The notes: a model not told the origin generated them from the sequence alone. A DNA stretch of 31,774 nt from RUG11462 sp045649405 (GCA_045649405.1 JAZRPW010000032.1:1-31774); one strand, 5' to 3'; counted from the first letter of the stretch, positions 1-8,924 are shown. Program-made: numbers and translations.

Positions 1-125
<125 letters not shown>

Positions 126-347
126 ATGGTATTAATACATCTCACTAAGAGATGAACTAATCTTTACAACAGACAAGCTTTTCGCTCATCTAACTTTACG
201 CTAACGCTTTGCGTTCGCTTCTTTGTATCTTGTCCAGATACTTACTTTGGTTTCAAGATTTTATTACTCAAAATAATCTCTTGGGTCCCTATGCATTGTT
301 TAATTTTCAAGGTACTTTTTGCCCTCGCTTCTTGCGAGCGCTTGACT
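126..347 (-). other. 16S rRNA leader (untranslated pre-rRNA spacer)
   Basis: This is the transcribed stretch between the rRNA promoter and the 16S 5' end, and I see no gene in it. It holds small stem-loops: CTCGC/GCGAG at 324-338, right at the expected RNA 5' end; GTATCT/AGATAC at 225-241; and AACGC/GCGTT at 203-215. The minus-strand stretch CCTTGAAAATTAAACAA (about 297-314) resembles the boxA-like antitermination element seen in Firmicutes rRNA leaders; that role is inferred. A weak hairpin of the CATCTC/GAGATG type lies about 20-30 nt before the 16S start. Confidence 0.7.
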
Positions 348-376
348 ATATTACCACATCCGTTCTACAATGTCAA
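348..376 (-). promoter_or_regulatory. rRNA operon promoter
   Basis: On the minus strand a -35 TTGACA (complement of 371-376) is separated by exactly 17 bp from a -10 TAATAT (complement of 348-353). The predicted start is near 341, just before a GC-rich hairpin. Directly upstream (377 to about 430) is a run of A/T tracts that would act as an UP element. This arrangement is typical of strong rRNA promoters. The remaining upstream stretch to 555 is extremely AT-rich and shows no gene; a TATAAT-like hexamer inside it has no convincing -35 partner. Confidence 0.88.
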
Positions 377-555
377 GCATTTTTTTCAACTTTTTTTAAA
401 AAATTATTACTTTTTTCATTTTATACATTTTTTCGCCTCTTTATTCCTATATATTGTGCCTTTTTACCATATATTATACAATTTCCTTTCCTCTTATCTT
501 TTTATCTTTCTTATACTTATATTATATACATTATATATATGGTAGTTTTTTTCGA

Positions 556-585
556 GAAAAAAAGCGGTGCGTTTGCACCGCTTTA
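556..585 (-). terminator. Rho-independent terminator of the metF-metH operon
   Basis: On the minus strand a stem AAGCGGTGC / GCACCGCTT with a four-base AAAC loop (562-583) begins a few bases after the metH stop codon and is followed by a run of T residues. It is a strong intrinsic terminator that separates the methionine operon from the co-directional rRNA operon downstream. Confidence 0.92.
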
Positions 586-587
586 CG

Positions 588-2936
588 TTATTTATAAAAA
601 TTTTCGGCTATTCTTACAGCTGCCATTGCATCGACTGCATAAAAATCTGCATTTATCATTTTTGCATAGTCTTCAGTTAGCACTGCACCACCGACAATTG
701 TTTTAATTGAACTGTCGGTTTGTTTTAACAATTCAATAGTCTCTGCCATTGCCGGAACGGTTGTTGTCATCAATGCTGAAAGGCCGACTAATTTGCAATT
801 ATTTTTAACTGCAAATTCAACAATAGTTTCTGGTTCAACATCTTTTCCAAGGTCATAAACTTTGAACCCATAACTTTCAAGCATTACTTTGACAATGTTT
901 TTGCCGATATCGTGAACATCGCCCTTTACTGTTGCAATTACTACACTGCCTTTTTCTTCGGTTTCTTCTAATTGCATTTTGCCTTTTAAAATTTCAAATG
1001 CGCAAGAAGCGGCTTCGGCACTCATTAAAAGTTGTGGCAAGAATGCTTTTTTGTTTTCAAAAGCAACGCCGACACATTCAAGCGCCGGAATTATGTGATT
1101 ATTAATAATTTCTATCGGTTGTTCTGTTTGCAAAAGTTGTTGAGTTTCGTTAACTGCGGTTGTTGAAACGCCTTTGACAATTGCTTTTTTTAAATCCATT
1201 TCAGATTTTGCGACTACCACTTCGCTTTTTGTTTCAGTTGCATAAGCAATGTAGTCTGCGCAGTTTTCATCATAACCTTTCAACGCATTAAAGCCGTAGA
1301 AAACATTCATCATTTCACTTGAAAATGGATTCATAATTGCAAGGTTAAGACCGTTTTCAAGCGCTTGAGCAAAGAAAGTGGAATTGATGATGCTTCTATT
1401 AGGCAAACCAAAAGAAATGTTAGAAACGCCAAGTGAAGTATAAACACCAAGCTCTCTAATTTTTCTAATTGACTCTAACGTTACTTCGGCATTGTTTTGG
1501 TTTGATGAAATTGTCATTGCAAGTGGGTCAACAACAACGTCTTTTTTATCAATACCAAAATCTTTTGCACGGTTTATAATTTTCTCTGCAATTGCAACAC
1601 GCTCATCTGCTGTTTCAGGAATGCCATTTTCATCTAAAGTTAAGGCAATTACCACGCCACCGTATTTTTTAACAAGTGGGAAAACTGCGTTCATGCTTTC
1701 TTGTTTGCCGTTGACAGAGTTAATAAGCGCTTTACCATTATATATACGCAAAGCGGTTTCAAGCGCGGTCACATCAGATGTGTCAATTTGAAGAGCAAGG
1801 TCGGTTACTGCTTGGAGTGATGACACCACGGTTTTCATCATTTGTGGTTCATCAATTTCAGGAAGACCAACGTTGACATCAAGAATTTTCACTCCTGTTT
1901 CTGCTTGAGAAACACCTTCGTTCAAGATATAATCTAAATCGTTATTTTTAAGCGCTTCTTTCAACTTTTTCTTGCCGGTTGGATTAATTCTCTCGCCTAT
2001 CAAGACTGGCTTGTCCCCTATTTCTACTGCATTTGTGTAAGACGAAACAACGGTGTTTGTTTTAAATGTTGGCAAAGAATAATTTAAGTCAATTGTTTTT
2101 TCAATTGTTTTTGCAATGTATTCAGGGTTTGTGCCACAACAACCACCAAGAATGGTTGCGCCTTTTTGCGCGATTTCTTTCATAAAATCTGCAAACTTCT
2201 CGGCGCTAATATCAAAAACAGTTTTGCCGTTTACAACAGATGGCAAGCCTGCGTTTGGATTAACGATGATTGGCAAAGATGAATATTTAACATAATCTTC
2301 AACCACCGGCAACATTTTGTCAGGGCCTAAAGAACAGTTAATGCCGATTGCATCTACACCCATTGATTCAAGCATTGAAATCATTGCAAGGGGAGAAGCA
2401 CCGGTCATAAGTTTTTTAGATTCATCATAAACATTTGTTACGAAAATTGGCAAATCGCAATTTTCTTTTGCGGCTATTACTGCGGCTTTTGTTTCATAAC
2501 AATCGTTCATTGTTTCAATTAAAATTAAATCAACACCGTGTTCTTTTGCAACACGAATGTTTTTTGCAAAAAGTTCAACTGCGCTTTCAAATGCCAAACT
2601 GCCGAGTGGCTCTAACAACTGACCACACGGACCCATATCAAAAGCAATGAATTTGTTTTCAAATTCTGCTACCGCTTGTTTTGCGCAGTTAATTCCTGCA
2701 ATTATTAATTCTTCATAATTTTCAAACTTGTCGGCATTAACGCCAAAGGTGTTTGTTTTGATAATGTTTGCACCTGCTGACAAATATGATTTGTGAAGAG
2801 TGATAATTTTGTCAGGATTGGTTATATTCCAAGTTTCGCAATTCTCCCCGGGGTTTAAGCCCATTGACTGCAAAACTGTGCCAGTACCACCGTCAAAATA
2901 AAGGCGATTGGTTTTTAGTCTTTCTGTGATTTTCAA
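588..2936 (-). CDS. metH: Cobalamin-dependent methionine synthase, lacking the activation domain
   Basis: This 782-residue cytoplasmic enzyme transfers the methyl group of 5-methyl-tetrahydrofolate to homocysteine through cobalamin. Domains in order are: homocysteine S-methyltransferase (about 1-290) with zinc cysteines C201 (GINCSLGP) and C266/C267 (GGCCG); pterin-binding TIM barrel (about 305-570; IGERINPTGKK, DVNVG); B12 cap and Rossmann B12-binding domain (about 575-782), with the DxHxxG motif at D673-H675-G678 supplying the lower axial cobalt ligand. Full-length MetH proteins are about 1200 residues. The C-terminal SAM-dependent reactivation domain is absent here and is encoded by the adjacent upstream gene. 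The start overlaps that gene by 4 bp (ATGA), indicating translational coupling. It is the last gene of a metF-activation domain-metH operon. Confidence 0.95.
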   Translation of the reverse strand: MKITERLKTNRLYFDGGTGTVLQSMGLNPGENCETWNITNPDKIITLHKSYLSAGANIIKTNTFGVNADKFENYEELIIAGINCAKQAVAEFENKFIAFDMGPCGQLLEPLGSLAFESAVELFAKNIRVAKEHGVDLILIETMNDCYETKAAVIAAKENCDLPIFVTNVYDESKKLMTGASPLAMISMLESMGVDAIGINCSLGPDKMLPVVEDYVKYSSLPIIVNPNAGLPSVVNGKTVFDISAEKFADFMKEIAQKGATILGGCCGTNPEYIAKTIEKTIDLNYSLPTFKTNTVVSSYTNAVEIGDKPVLIGERINPTGKKKLKEALKNNDLDYILNEGVSQAETGVKILDVNVGLPEIDEPQMMKTVVSSLQAVTDLALQIDTSDVTALETALRIYNGKALINSVNGKQESMNAVFPLVKKYGGVVIALTLDENGIPETADERVAIAEKIINRAKDFGIDKKDVVVDPLAMTISSNQNNAEVTLESIRKIRELGVYTSLGVSNISFGLPNRSIINSTFFAQALENGLNLAIMNPFSSEMMNVFYGFNALKGYDENCADYIAYATETKSEVVVAKSEMDLKKAIVKGVSTTAVNETQQLLQTEQPIEIINNHIIPALECVGVAFENKKAFLPQLLMSAEAASCAFEILKGKMQLEETEEKGSVVIATVKGDVHDIGKNIVKVMLESYGFKVYDLGKDVEPETIVEFAVKNNCKLVGLSALMTTTVPAMAETIELLKQTDSSIKTIVGGAVLTEDYAKMINADFYAVDAMAAVRIAENFYK

Positions 2937-3526
2937 TTTTCAATCACTCCCATTATTGCTGTAATTGATTTTACAGGTGTCATAAAATAAGATGAATTTA
3001 AAGTTATGCCCAAAGTTTTATCTGCCGATAAAGCTTTTAAAACTTGAACTTGGTTTTCAATTTTTAAGTCGCCATAACCCACTGAAAAGCGTGGTTTTGT
3101 TTTTAAGTCTTTTTTTAGTGTATCATCAACAAAATCACAAAAACTTTCTACAAAAGCCGATGCAATTCCATCGGTTATAAAGCATTTTGATTTTGAAGTT
3201 ACATTAAGTTTTGTAAGTAATCTATCAACACCAATGCCGAGAGTTACTGCAAAAACAAAGGCGCTATTGCAACCAGACAAGTTTTTTGACAAGTCGTTGC
3301 TTTGCACCTTGCAAAAATCTAAATCAACAACGCCGTTTTCTAAAAGTTTAATTGGAACTTTTATTGCGGCATATTTACAATCTGCCACCTTTAAAAGTTC
3401 TGATTTGCACTCTTTTATTGTTTCATCTTCAAAACCAATTTCGGTTTTTAAGCGAAGTGCAAGTTCTTGACTCTTTATAACAACATCTTCTGCTTGCACC
3501 TTGCCAGTTATTATTGAATTAATCAT
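2933..3526 (-). CDS. Free-standing methionine synthase activation-domain protein
   Basis: This 197-residue protein matches the MetH activation domain. Its C-terminal half has the diagnostic RFSVGYGD (R and GYGD of the SAM-binding region) followed by ITLNSSYFMTPVKSITAIMG, corresponding to the conserved L-x-x-S-x-x-M-x-P-x-x-S block. In E. coli this is the C-terminal part of MetH, which binds S-adenosylmethionine for reductive remethylation of oxidised cob(II)alamin. Here it is a separate gene directly upstream of the truncated MetH and overlaps both neighbours by 4 bp, consistent with a two-polypeptide methionine synthase. The N-terminal about 70 residues are less conserved and may dock onto MetH. 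Family assignment is firm; the physical partnership is inferred from gene order. Confidence 0.87.
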   Translation of the reverse strand: MINSIITGKVQAEDVVIKSQELALRLKTEIGFEDETIKECKSELLKVADCKYAAIKVPIKLLENGVVDLDFCKVQSNDLSKNLSGCNSAFVFAVTLGIGVDRLLTKLNVTSKSKCFITDGIASAFVESFCDFVDDTLKKDLKTKPRFSVGYGDLKIENQVQVLKALSADKTLGITLNSSYFMTPVKSITAIMGVIEN

Positions 3527-4386
3527 TTCAAAATTTCCGTTAAGTTGTTTTTAATTTTTTCTGCTACTTCAGGGTTGTTCATTGAATAAAGATGAACAGC
3601 GTTAATTCCGTTTGCGTAAAGGTCAATAATTTGCTCGGTTGCAAAGGCAATGCCCGCTTCTTTAAGCGCTAACGGATTGTCTGCGAATTTGTCAACAATT
3701 CTTACAAATCTTTGTGGTAAAGCGGCGCCTGAAATTGCCATTATTCTTTTGATTTGGTTGGCATTTGTAACAGGCATAATGCCAGGAACAACCGGCACAT
3801 CAACACCGATTTTCAAAAGACGCATTATAAAGTTGTAAAGAATGTTGTTATCAAAAAACATTTGGGTTGTTAAAAATTCGCAACCTGATTGCACTTTAAT
3901 TTTAAGCGCTTCAAGGTCGGCAAAAGAGTTTTCGCTTTCAGGGTGTGTTTCAGGGTAACAAGCACCGCCAATGCAAAAACCATCATCAAAACTTTTTATT
4001 TTTTCAATAAGCTCATAAGCATATTTAAACTGCATTGAGTTTTTTTCAAGTCCTTCAGGAATGTCGCCACGAAGAGCCAAAATATTTTCAATGCCGTTTG
4101 ATTTTATTTTGTTTAACTCTTGCTCAATTTTTGAAGCAGTTGAAGAAACGCAGGTTAAATGAGTGAGCGGTGTTACGCCCTTTTGCAAAAGGTTTTTGGC
4201 AATGTCAACAGTGAAGTCAGATGTGCCACCACCTGCACCGTAAGTAACACTCATATAACTTGGGTTTAAACTTGCAATTTTCTCGGTTGCACCCTTTACC
4301 GTTTCAAAATTTGCAGTTGTTTTTGGTGGAAAAACCTCAACAGAAAGGGTTGGTTTTTGAGATTTTATAATATCAATTACTTTCAT
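3523..4386 (-). CDS. metF: 5,10-methylenetetrahydrofolate reductase
   Basis: This 287-residue FAD enzyme reduces 5,10-methylene-THF to 5-methyl-THF, the methyl donor for the MetH encoded two genes downstream. Visible family motifs include VEVFPPKT near the N terminus (with the catalytic Glu17 equivalent), SVTYGAGGG, THLTCV, LALRGDIPEG, GACYPETHPE and TTQMFFDN. The length fits the short bacterial MetF without a regulatory C-terminal domain. A GAAAGGA ribosome binding site lies about 6 nt before the ATG. It is the first gene of the operon, and its end overlaps the activation-domain gene by 4 bp. No S-box (SAM) or cobalamin riboswitch is recognisable in the 139 bp upstream. Confidence 0.95.
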   Translation of the reverse strand: MKVIDIIKSQKPTLSVEVFPPKTTANFETVKGATEKIASLNPSYMSVTYGAGGGTSDFTVDIAKNLLQKGVTPLTHLTCVSSTASKIEQELNKIKSNGIENILALRGDIPEGLEKNSMQFKYAYELIEKIKSFDDGFCIGGACYPETHPESENSFADLEALKIKVQSGCEFLTTQMFFDNNILYNFIMRLLKIGVDVPVVPGIMPVTNANQIKRIMAISGAALPQRFVRIVDKFADNPLALKEAGIAFATEQIIDLYANGINAVHLYSMNNPEVAEKIKNNLTEILK

Positions 4387-4444
4387 TTTTTATTCCTTTC
4401 AAAAAAATGAATAAATTTAAATTTAAAGTTAACAATAAAATCAA

Positions 4445-4505
4445 CAAAAGAAAATTTTGCGTTTGTTTTTCTTTTGTTTTTGCCCTCCAAAAATTTTTGG
4501 AGGGC
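4445..4505. repeat. Two inverted repeats between the ParC-like gene and metF
   Basis: A perfect 24-bp palindrome (4482-4505, arms GCCCTCC / GGAGGGC around an A5T5 centre) lies 20 nt after the ParC-like stop codon. A second inverted repeat has arms CAAAAGAAAA (4445-4454) and TTTTCTTTTG (4467-4476). In the direction of the flanking genes (minus) the GC-rich hairpin is followed by an A-rich rather than U-rich stretch, so it is not a standard intrinsic terminator. The AT-rich second hairpin is followed by a T-rich run and may complete the signal. The function (termination, mRNA 3' protection or metF leader) is unclear. Confidence 0.5.
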
Positions 4506-4525
4506 GTTTGTTATTTATGTTTTAT

Positions 4526-6766
4526 TTAATTAAGTGTTAATTGCTCAACCTCTTCTTCAGGCAATTTACCAGAAGCAGGCAATGTACGAGCACGATATCT
4601 CGCTACATTATCAAGGTCGCCTTCTGCGAAAACTTTAGCAGATGCTACTTTGTGGCCTTTGCGAATTTTCATTACTGCAACGCCTTGAGTTGATTTGCTT
4701 GTTTTTGCATTCAAAGCAGATGTATTAACTATGAGTTTTCTGCCATTGATGTTTTCAATTAAAATGTCAGACTCTTCTTTTACATAAAATGCACCAATGA
4801 GTGGCGATTTGTCAGAGTAAGCATTAATAAGTTTTTTACGGTTTGTTTTGGTCATATACTGATTCATTTCAACCTTTGCCATTTTGCCGTTTTCAAAGAC
4901 AAAAATCATAAAGCCTTTGTAGTCATCAGTAATAGCCATATAAACTGGGTTTTCGCCAGCATCAAAGTCAAGTTTTGCAGGCACAAAGTCGCCTAATACA
5001 CTTGCTTTTGTATCAGAGAAGTCGTTAATTTTTGCTTTGTAAACCTGACATTTATCAGTAAAGAACATTACTTCAAACTTGTTGTCGGTTTCAACCGCTT
5101 GCATCATTTCGTCGCCTTCTTTAAGTTTTTGCTCGCCACCCATTCTCAAAGACAATGGTGTAATTTTCTTAAAGTAACCGTCTTTTGTGAAGAATGCAGT
5201 ACAAGGGTAAGAAGCAATTTCTGCAGATGGCTCATAAACCGGTTCATCTTCGATGTCAATGATTTCAGTTTTTCTGTCGACGCCATACTTTTTAATAACT
5301 TCTTTAAGTTCTGCAACGATAACCTTTTTAACACGAGAATCTGATTTTAAAATTGCTTGGAATTTTTCAATTTCTTCACGCAATTCTTCAATGTCAGCAG
5401 TTCTTTTCAAAATGTATTCACGATTTAAATGACGAAGTTTAATATCAGCAACATATTCTGCTTGAATTTCATCAATTGAAAAACCAATCATAAGGTTTGG
5501 AACAACCTCTGACTCTTCTTCGGTTTCGCGAACGATTTTTATTGCTTTGTCAATATCAAGAAGAATTTTTTGCAAACCTTCTAACAAATGAAGTTTGTCT
5601 TGCGCTTTTTTAAGGCGGAAATTAACCTTTCTCTTAACGCAATCCAAACGGAAGTTAAGCCATTCTTTAATGATTTCCTTAACACCCATTACTCTTGGAC
5701 TGCCGTTGATGAGAATGTTAAAGTTGCAAGAGAATGAATCTTCAAGTGGAGTCATTTTAAACAATTTTAACATTAACTTTTCAGGGTCAACGCCACGTTT
5801 TAAATCAATTGTGATTTTAAGACCTTGCAAACCTGTTTCGTCACGAATGTCATTGATTTCAGTAATCTTTTTGAGTTTTGAAAGTTCAATTACTTTATCA
5901 ATAATCGCTTCGATTGTGGTGGTTGCAGGAATCTCTGTAATATCAATACAGTTAGCAGATTTATCATATGAATATTTTGCACGAACCTTAACGCTACCTG
6001 TACCTGTTTCATAAATCTTATCTAGCGCTGCTTTATCATAAATCAACTGGCCACCAGTTGGGAAATCAGGCGCTTTGAGCGTTTCAAACAAATCACAATT
6101 TTCATCGTGAATGTAAGCAATTGTTGTGTCACAAACTTCTTTCAAGTTGAATGAGCAGATGTCACTTGCCATACCAACAGCGATACCCTTGTTTGCGTTA
6201 ACAAGCACTGATGGGAATGTTACTGGCAAAAGTGTTGGCTCTTTTTTTGTTGCGTCATAGTTATCAACAAAATCAACCGTGTCTTTATCAATATCTCTAA
6301 AAAGTTCGTTTGAAATTTTTGCAAGGCGTGCTTCAGTATAACGAGAAGCCGCATAAGCCATATCTTTTGAATAAGCTTTACCAAAGTTACCTTTTGACTC
6401 AACAAATGGGTGCAAAAGCGCTTCGTTGCCTTCTGAAAGACGAACCATTGTTTCATAAATTGCACTGTCACCGTGTGGGTTTAACTGCATTGTTTGACCA
6501 ACAATGTTAGCAGACTTTGTGAGTTTGCCGGTAAGAAGCCCCATGTTATACATTGTGAAAAGCAATTTTCTGTGTGAAGGTTTAAAGCCGTCAATTTCAG
6601 GAATTGCACGAGAAACAATTACACTCATTGCGTAAGGCATAAAGTTTGTTTCAAGTGTTGAAGTAATTGGTTGTTCAACCACATTACCAGCACCTGCAAT
6701 ATACGCCCCTACTTTTGCTGGGTCAATTATTTGTTTTTTATCATCAGTCTTTTTCTTTCTAGCCAA
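4526..6766 (-). CDS. Type IIA DNA topoisomerase subunit A, divergent ParC-like
   Basis: This 746-residue protein is the DNA cleavage/religation subunit of a type IIA topoisomerase. The winged-helix core shows FMPYAMSVIVSRAIPEIDGFKP-type sequence (about 42-63), the quinolone-pocket block NPHGDSAIYE (S101 and E105 correspond to GyrA Ser83/Asp87) and the catalytic tyrosine Y143 in SRYTEARL. A coiled-coil region follows (about 350-480), then a C-terminal beta-pinwheel with blades such as FFTKDGYFKKI and the end VARYRARTLPASGK. No GyrA-box (QRRGGKG-like) is visible, which favours a topoisomerase IV-type decatenase over a supercoiling gyrase. The segment before HGDS is one residue shorter than in GyrA, and overall similarity to GyrA/ParC is moderate. 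It lies 12 bp downstream of the subunit B gene, has an AAGGAG site, and surely forms the A2B2 enzyme with it. Confidence 0.88.
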   Translation of the reverse strand: MARKKKTDDKKQIIDPAKVGAYIAGAGNVVEQPITSTLETNFMPYAMSVIVSRAIPEIDGFKPSHRKLLFTMYNMGLLTGKLTKSANIVGQTMQLNPHGDSAIYETMVRLSEGNEALLHPFVESKGNFGKAYSKDMAYAASRYTEARLAKISNELFRDIDKDTVDFVDNYDATKKEPTLLPVTFPSVLVNANKGIAVGMASDICSFNLKEVCDTTIAYIHDENCDLFETLKAPDFPTGGQLIYDKAALDKIYETGTGSVKVRAKYSYDKSANCIDITEIPATTTIEAIIDKVIELSKLKKITEINDIRDETGLQGLKITIDLKRGVDPEKLMLKLFKMTPLEDSFSCNFNILINGSPRVMGVKEIIKEWLNFRLDCVKRKVNFRLKKAQDKLHLLEGLQKILLDIDKAIKIVRETEEESEVVPNLMIGFSIDEIQAEYVADIKLRHLNREYILKRTADIEELREEIEKFQAILKSDSRVKKVIVAELKEVIKKYGVDRKTEIIDIEDEPVYEPSAEIASYPCTAFFTKDGYFKKITPLSLRMGGEQKLKEGDEMMQAVETDNKFEVMFFTDKCQVYKAKINDFSDTKASVLGDFVPAKLDFDAGENPVYMAITDDYKGFMIFVFENGKMAKVEMNQYMTKTNRKKLINAYSDKSPLIGAFYVKEESDILIENINGRKLIVNTSALNAKTSKSTQGVAVMKIRKGHKVASAKVFAEGDLDNVARYRARTLPASGKLPEEEVEQLTLN

Positions 6767-6778
6767 TTTCTTTTCTCC

Positions 6779-8764
6779 TTAAGAAATATCTGCAAATTCT
6801 AAATATTCGTGACCTTTATCTGCAATAAAGTTCTTTCTTGATTCAAGGTTGTTGCCGATTAATGTATCAAACATTTCGGCAGTACGCTCAACATCTTCTG
6901 GCAAAACTTTAATGAGTCGGCGAGTTGAAGGATTCATTGTTGTCAAGTTCATCATATCAGCTTGGTTTTCACCAAGACCTTTTGAACGTTGCAATGTATA
7001 TTTCTTGTCGCCAATCATTTCAAGAATTTCGCCTTTTTCCTTGTCATCATAAGCGTAATAAGTTTTGTCTTTGGTTGTAATTTCGTAAAGTGGAGTTTCT
7101 GCAATGTAAACATAACCTTCACTAATAAGTGTTGGTGTAAGTCTATAAAGCATTGTCAAAATAAGTGTTCTGATGTGGAAGCCGTCGACATCGGCATCGG
7201 TACAAATTACAACTTTATTCCAACGGAAAGAGTTAATATCAAATGTTGACAAATCTTTGTTTGCTTTGGTTTGCACTTCAACGCCACAACCCAAAACTCT
7301 AATTAAATTTGTAATGATTTCACTTTTGAAAATTTGTGTGTATTCTGCTTTCAAACAGTTAAGAATTTTACCACGAACCGGCATAATACCTTGAAATTCA
7401 GGGTCTCTTGCCTGTTTTACAGAACCCATCGCAGAATCACCCTCAACAATGTAAAGTTCTCTGACTGATGTATCTTTTGAACGGCAGTCGACAAACTTTT
7501 GAACACGAGAAGACATATCGGTTGAGCTTTGCAATGTTTTCTTAATGTTAAGACGCTCTTTTTCACTCTTTTCTCTTGAGCGTTTGTTAATAAGAATTTG
7601 TTCGCCAACCTTTTCTGCAAGTGGTTTGTTTTCAATGAAGAAAACTTCCAAATTTTGTTTAATAAATTCAGTCAATGCTTCTTGAATGAATTTATTTGTG
7701 ATTGCTTTTTTGGTTTGGTTTTCATAAGAAGTTTGGTTTGAGAATGAAGAAATTACCATTACAAGTGATTCTTCAATGTCTGCAAACGAAACCTTTGATT
7801 CATTTTTATTATATTTATTATTTGCTTTAAAAAACGCGTCAAACTGTGAAACAAATGCAGAACGCACCGCTTTGTCAGGCGCACCACCATATTCAAGATA
7901 ACTTGAGTTGTGGTAATACTCTTTCTTTTGCACCTTGTTTGAAAAGTTGAGTGCAACATTCATTTTAACAAGATATTCCGGCTTGTCAGGTCTGTCTTTA
8001 CCTTTGCGCTCGCCTTTCCACAAAAGTGTGTCAATAAAGCCCGCTTCTTCACCAACTGTTTCATTGATGTAATCCAAAATACCGTCTTTATAAACAAACT
8101 CTTTTGTTTCAAACTTTGAAGCAGAAACTTGGTTTTTGAAAACAAACACAAGTCCGTCATTAACAACTGCTTGGCGTTTTAAAACATCTTCGTAAAATTC
8201 AACAGGAATGTTTGTGTCGGTAAAAACATTGTTATCAGGCAACCAACGTGTGCGAGTACCTGTGTCTTTGCCTGCATATGGCTCTTTTGAAAGACCGCCA
8301 ATGTTTTCGCCTTCTTCAAAATGAAGGTTATATTTAAAACCATCACGCTTAATCTCAACATCCATATATTTAGAAGCATATTGTGTTGAGCAAAGGCCAA
8401 GACCGTTTGTACCAAGCGAAAATTGGTAAGTACCATTTTCGTTATTGTCGTATTTACTACCAGCGTACAATTCACAATACAAAAGTTCCCAGTTGAATCT
8501 GTCTTCTTTTGGGTTGTAGTCAACAGGACAACCACGGCCAAAGTCTTGAACTTCAATTGAGTGGTCAAGGTATCGTGTAATTATAATCTTTTTACCATAA
8601 CCTTCTCTTGCTTCGTCAATTGCGTTGGTTATAATTTCAAAAACTGAATGTTGGCAACCTTCAATACCATCAGAACCAAAAATAACGGCAGGTCTTTTTC
8701 TAACTCTGTCGGCACCTTTAAGCGATGATATACTTTCGTTGCCATAGGAAGCTTTTTTAGCCAT
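6779..8764 (-). CDS. Type IIA DNA topoisomerase subunit B, divergent ParE-like
   Basis: This 661-residue ATPase subunit pairs with the ParC-like gene downstream. The GHKL ATPase has E43, N47 and D50 in FEIITNAIDEA (equivalent to GyrB E42/N46/D49), then QDFGRGCPV and LGTNGLGL lid motifs. The transducer contains a Q-T-K-type loop (NQTKKAITN). The Toprim domain follows with IVEGDSA (441-445) and CTDADVDG (523-528), and RSKGLGE near the end. Two variations from canonical GyrB/ParE are DFGRG for DNGRG and TNGLGL for the usual HGVG. I place the start at the ATG at 8762-8764 because an AGGAGA site precedes it at proper spacing; an in-frame ATG 24 bp upstream would lie before that site. The true gyrase genes are presumably elsewhere. 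Confidence 0.88.
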   Translation of the reverse strand: MAKKASYGNESISSLKGADRVRKRPAVIFGSDGIEGCQHSVFEIITNAIDEAREGYGKKIIITRYLDHSIEVQDFGRGCPVDYNPKEDRFNWELLYCELYAGSKYDNNENGTYQFSLGTNGLGLCSTQYASKYMDVEIKRDGFKYNLHFEEGENIGGLSKEPYAGKDTGTRTRWLPDNNVFTDTNIPVEFYEDVLKRQAVVNDGLVFVFKNQVSASKFETKEFVYKDGILDYINETVGEEAGFIDTLLWKGERKGKDRPDKPEYLVKMNVALNFSNKVQKKEYYHNSSYLEYGGAPDKAVRSAFVSQFDAFFKANNKYNKNESKVSFADIEESLVMVISSFSNQTSYENQTKKAITNKFIQEALTEFIKQNLEVFFIENKPLAEKVGEQILINKRSREKSEKERLNIKKTLQSSTDMSSRVQKFVDCRSKDTSVRELYIVEGDSAMGSVKQARDPEFQGIMPVRGKILNCLKAEYTQIFKSEIITNLIRVLGCGVEVQTKANKDLSTFDINSFRWNKVVICTDADVDGFHIRTLILTMLYRLTPTLISEGYVYIAETPLYEITTKDKTYYAYDDKEKGEILEMIGDKKYTLQRSKGLGENQADMMNLTTMNPSTRRLIKVLPEDVERTAEMFDTLIGNNLESRKNFIADKGHEYLEFADIS

Positions 8765-8801
8765 AAAAACATTTCTCCTATTTAGCATATTAATTATAAC
8801 T

Positions 8802-8831
8802 ATTTTACACCAAATATAGTGGTTTTGTCAA
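8802..8831 (-). promoter_or_regulatory. Promoter of the ParE/ParC-like operon
   Basis: On the minus strand TTGACA (complement of 8826-8831) is separated by 18 bp from TAAAAT (complement of 8802-8807), about 40 bp before the subunit B start codon. It is a good sigma-A-type promoter with slightly long spacing. Confidence 0.7.
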
Positions 8832-8899
8832 TGATTTGTTTCAATTTATTGTGATTTTTAAGCATTTTTACAATTTTTATAAAACATTAGATTTTTTTG

Positions 8900-8924
8900 C
8901 ATTAAATCTGCATAAGATTAAATG
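8900..8924. repeat. Imperfect inverted repeat upstream of the TspO gene
   Basis: CATTAAATCT (8900-8909) and AGATTAAATG (8915-8924) form an inverted repeat with one mismatch around a 5-bp spacer, ending just before the Shine-Dalgarno of the TspO gene. It could be an operator or a weak hairpin; AT-rich sequence produces such repeats by chance. No convincing promoter hexamer pair was found for the TspO gene. Confidence 0.25.

Noticed and set aside
209..706. Open reading frames on the plus strand across the rRNA leader and promoter
   Set aside because: They run antisense through the rRNA promoter and leader and the end of metH, are Phe/Leu-rich because of AT-rich DNA, and have no ribosome binding site.
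4387..4525. S-box or cobalamin riboswitch before the metF-metH operon
   Set aside because: The gap is only 139 bp, lacks the conserved riboswitch core sequences and contains only simple inverted repeats.
8900..8924. Imperfect inverted repeat before the TspO gene as a strong operator finding
   Set aside because: It has a mismatch, is purely AT-rich apart from the ends, and matches no operator I know, so it is listed only as a low-confidence repeat.
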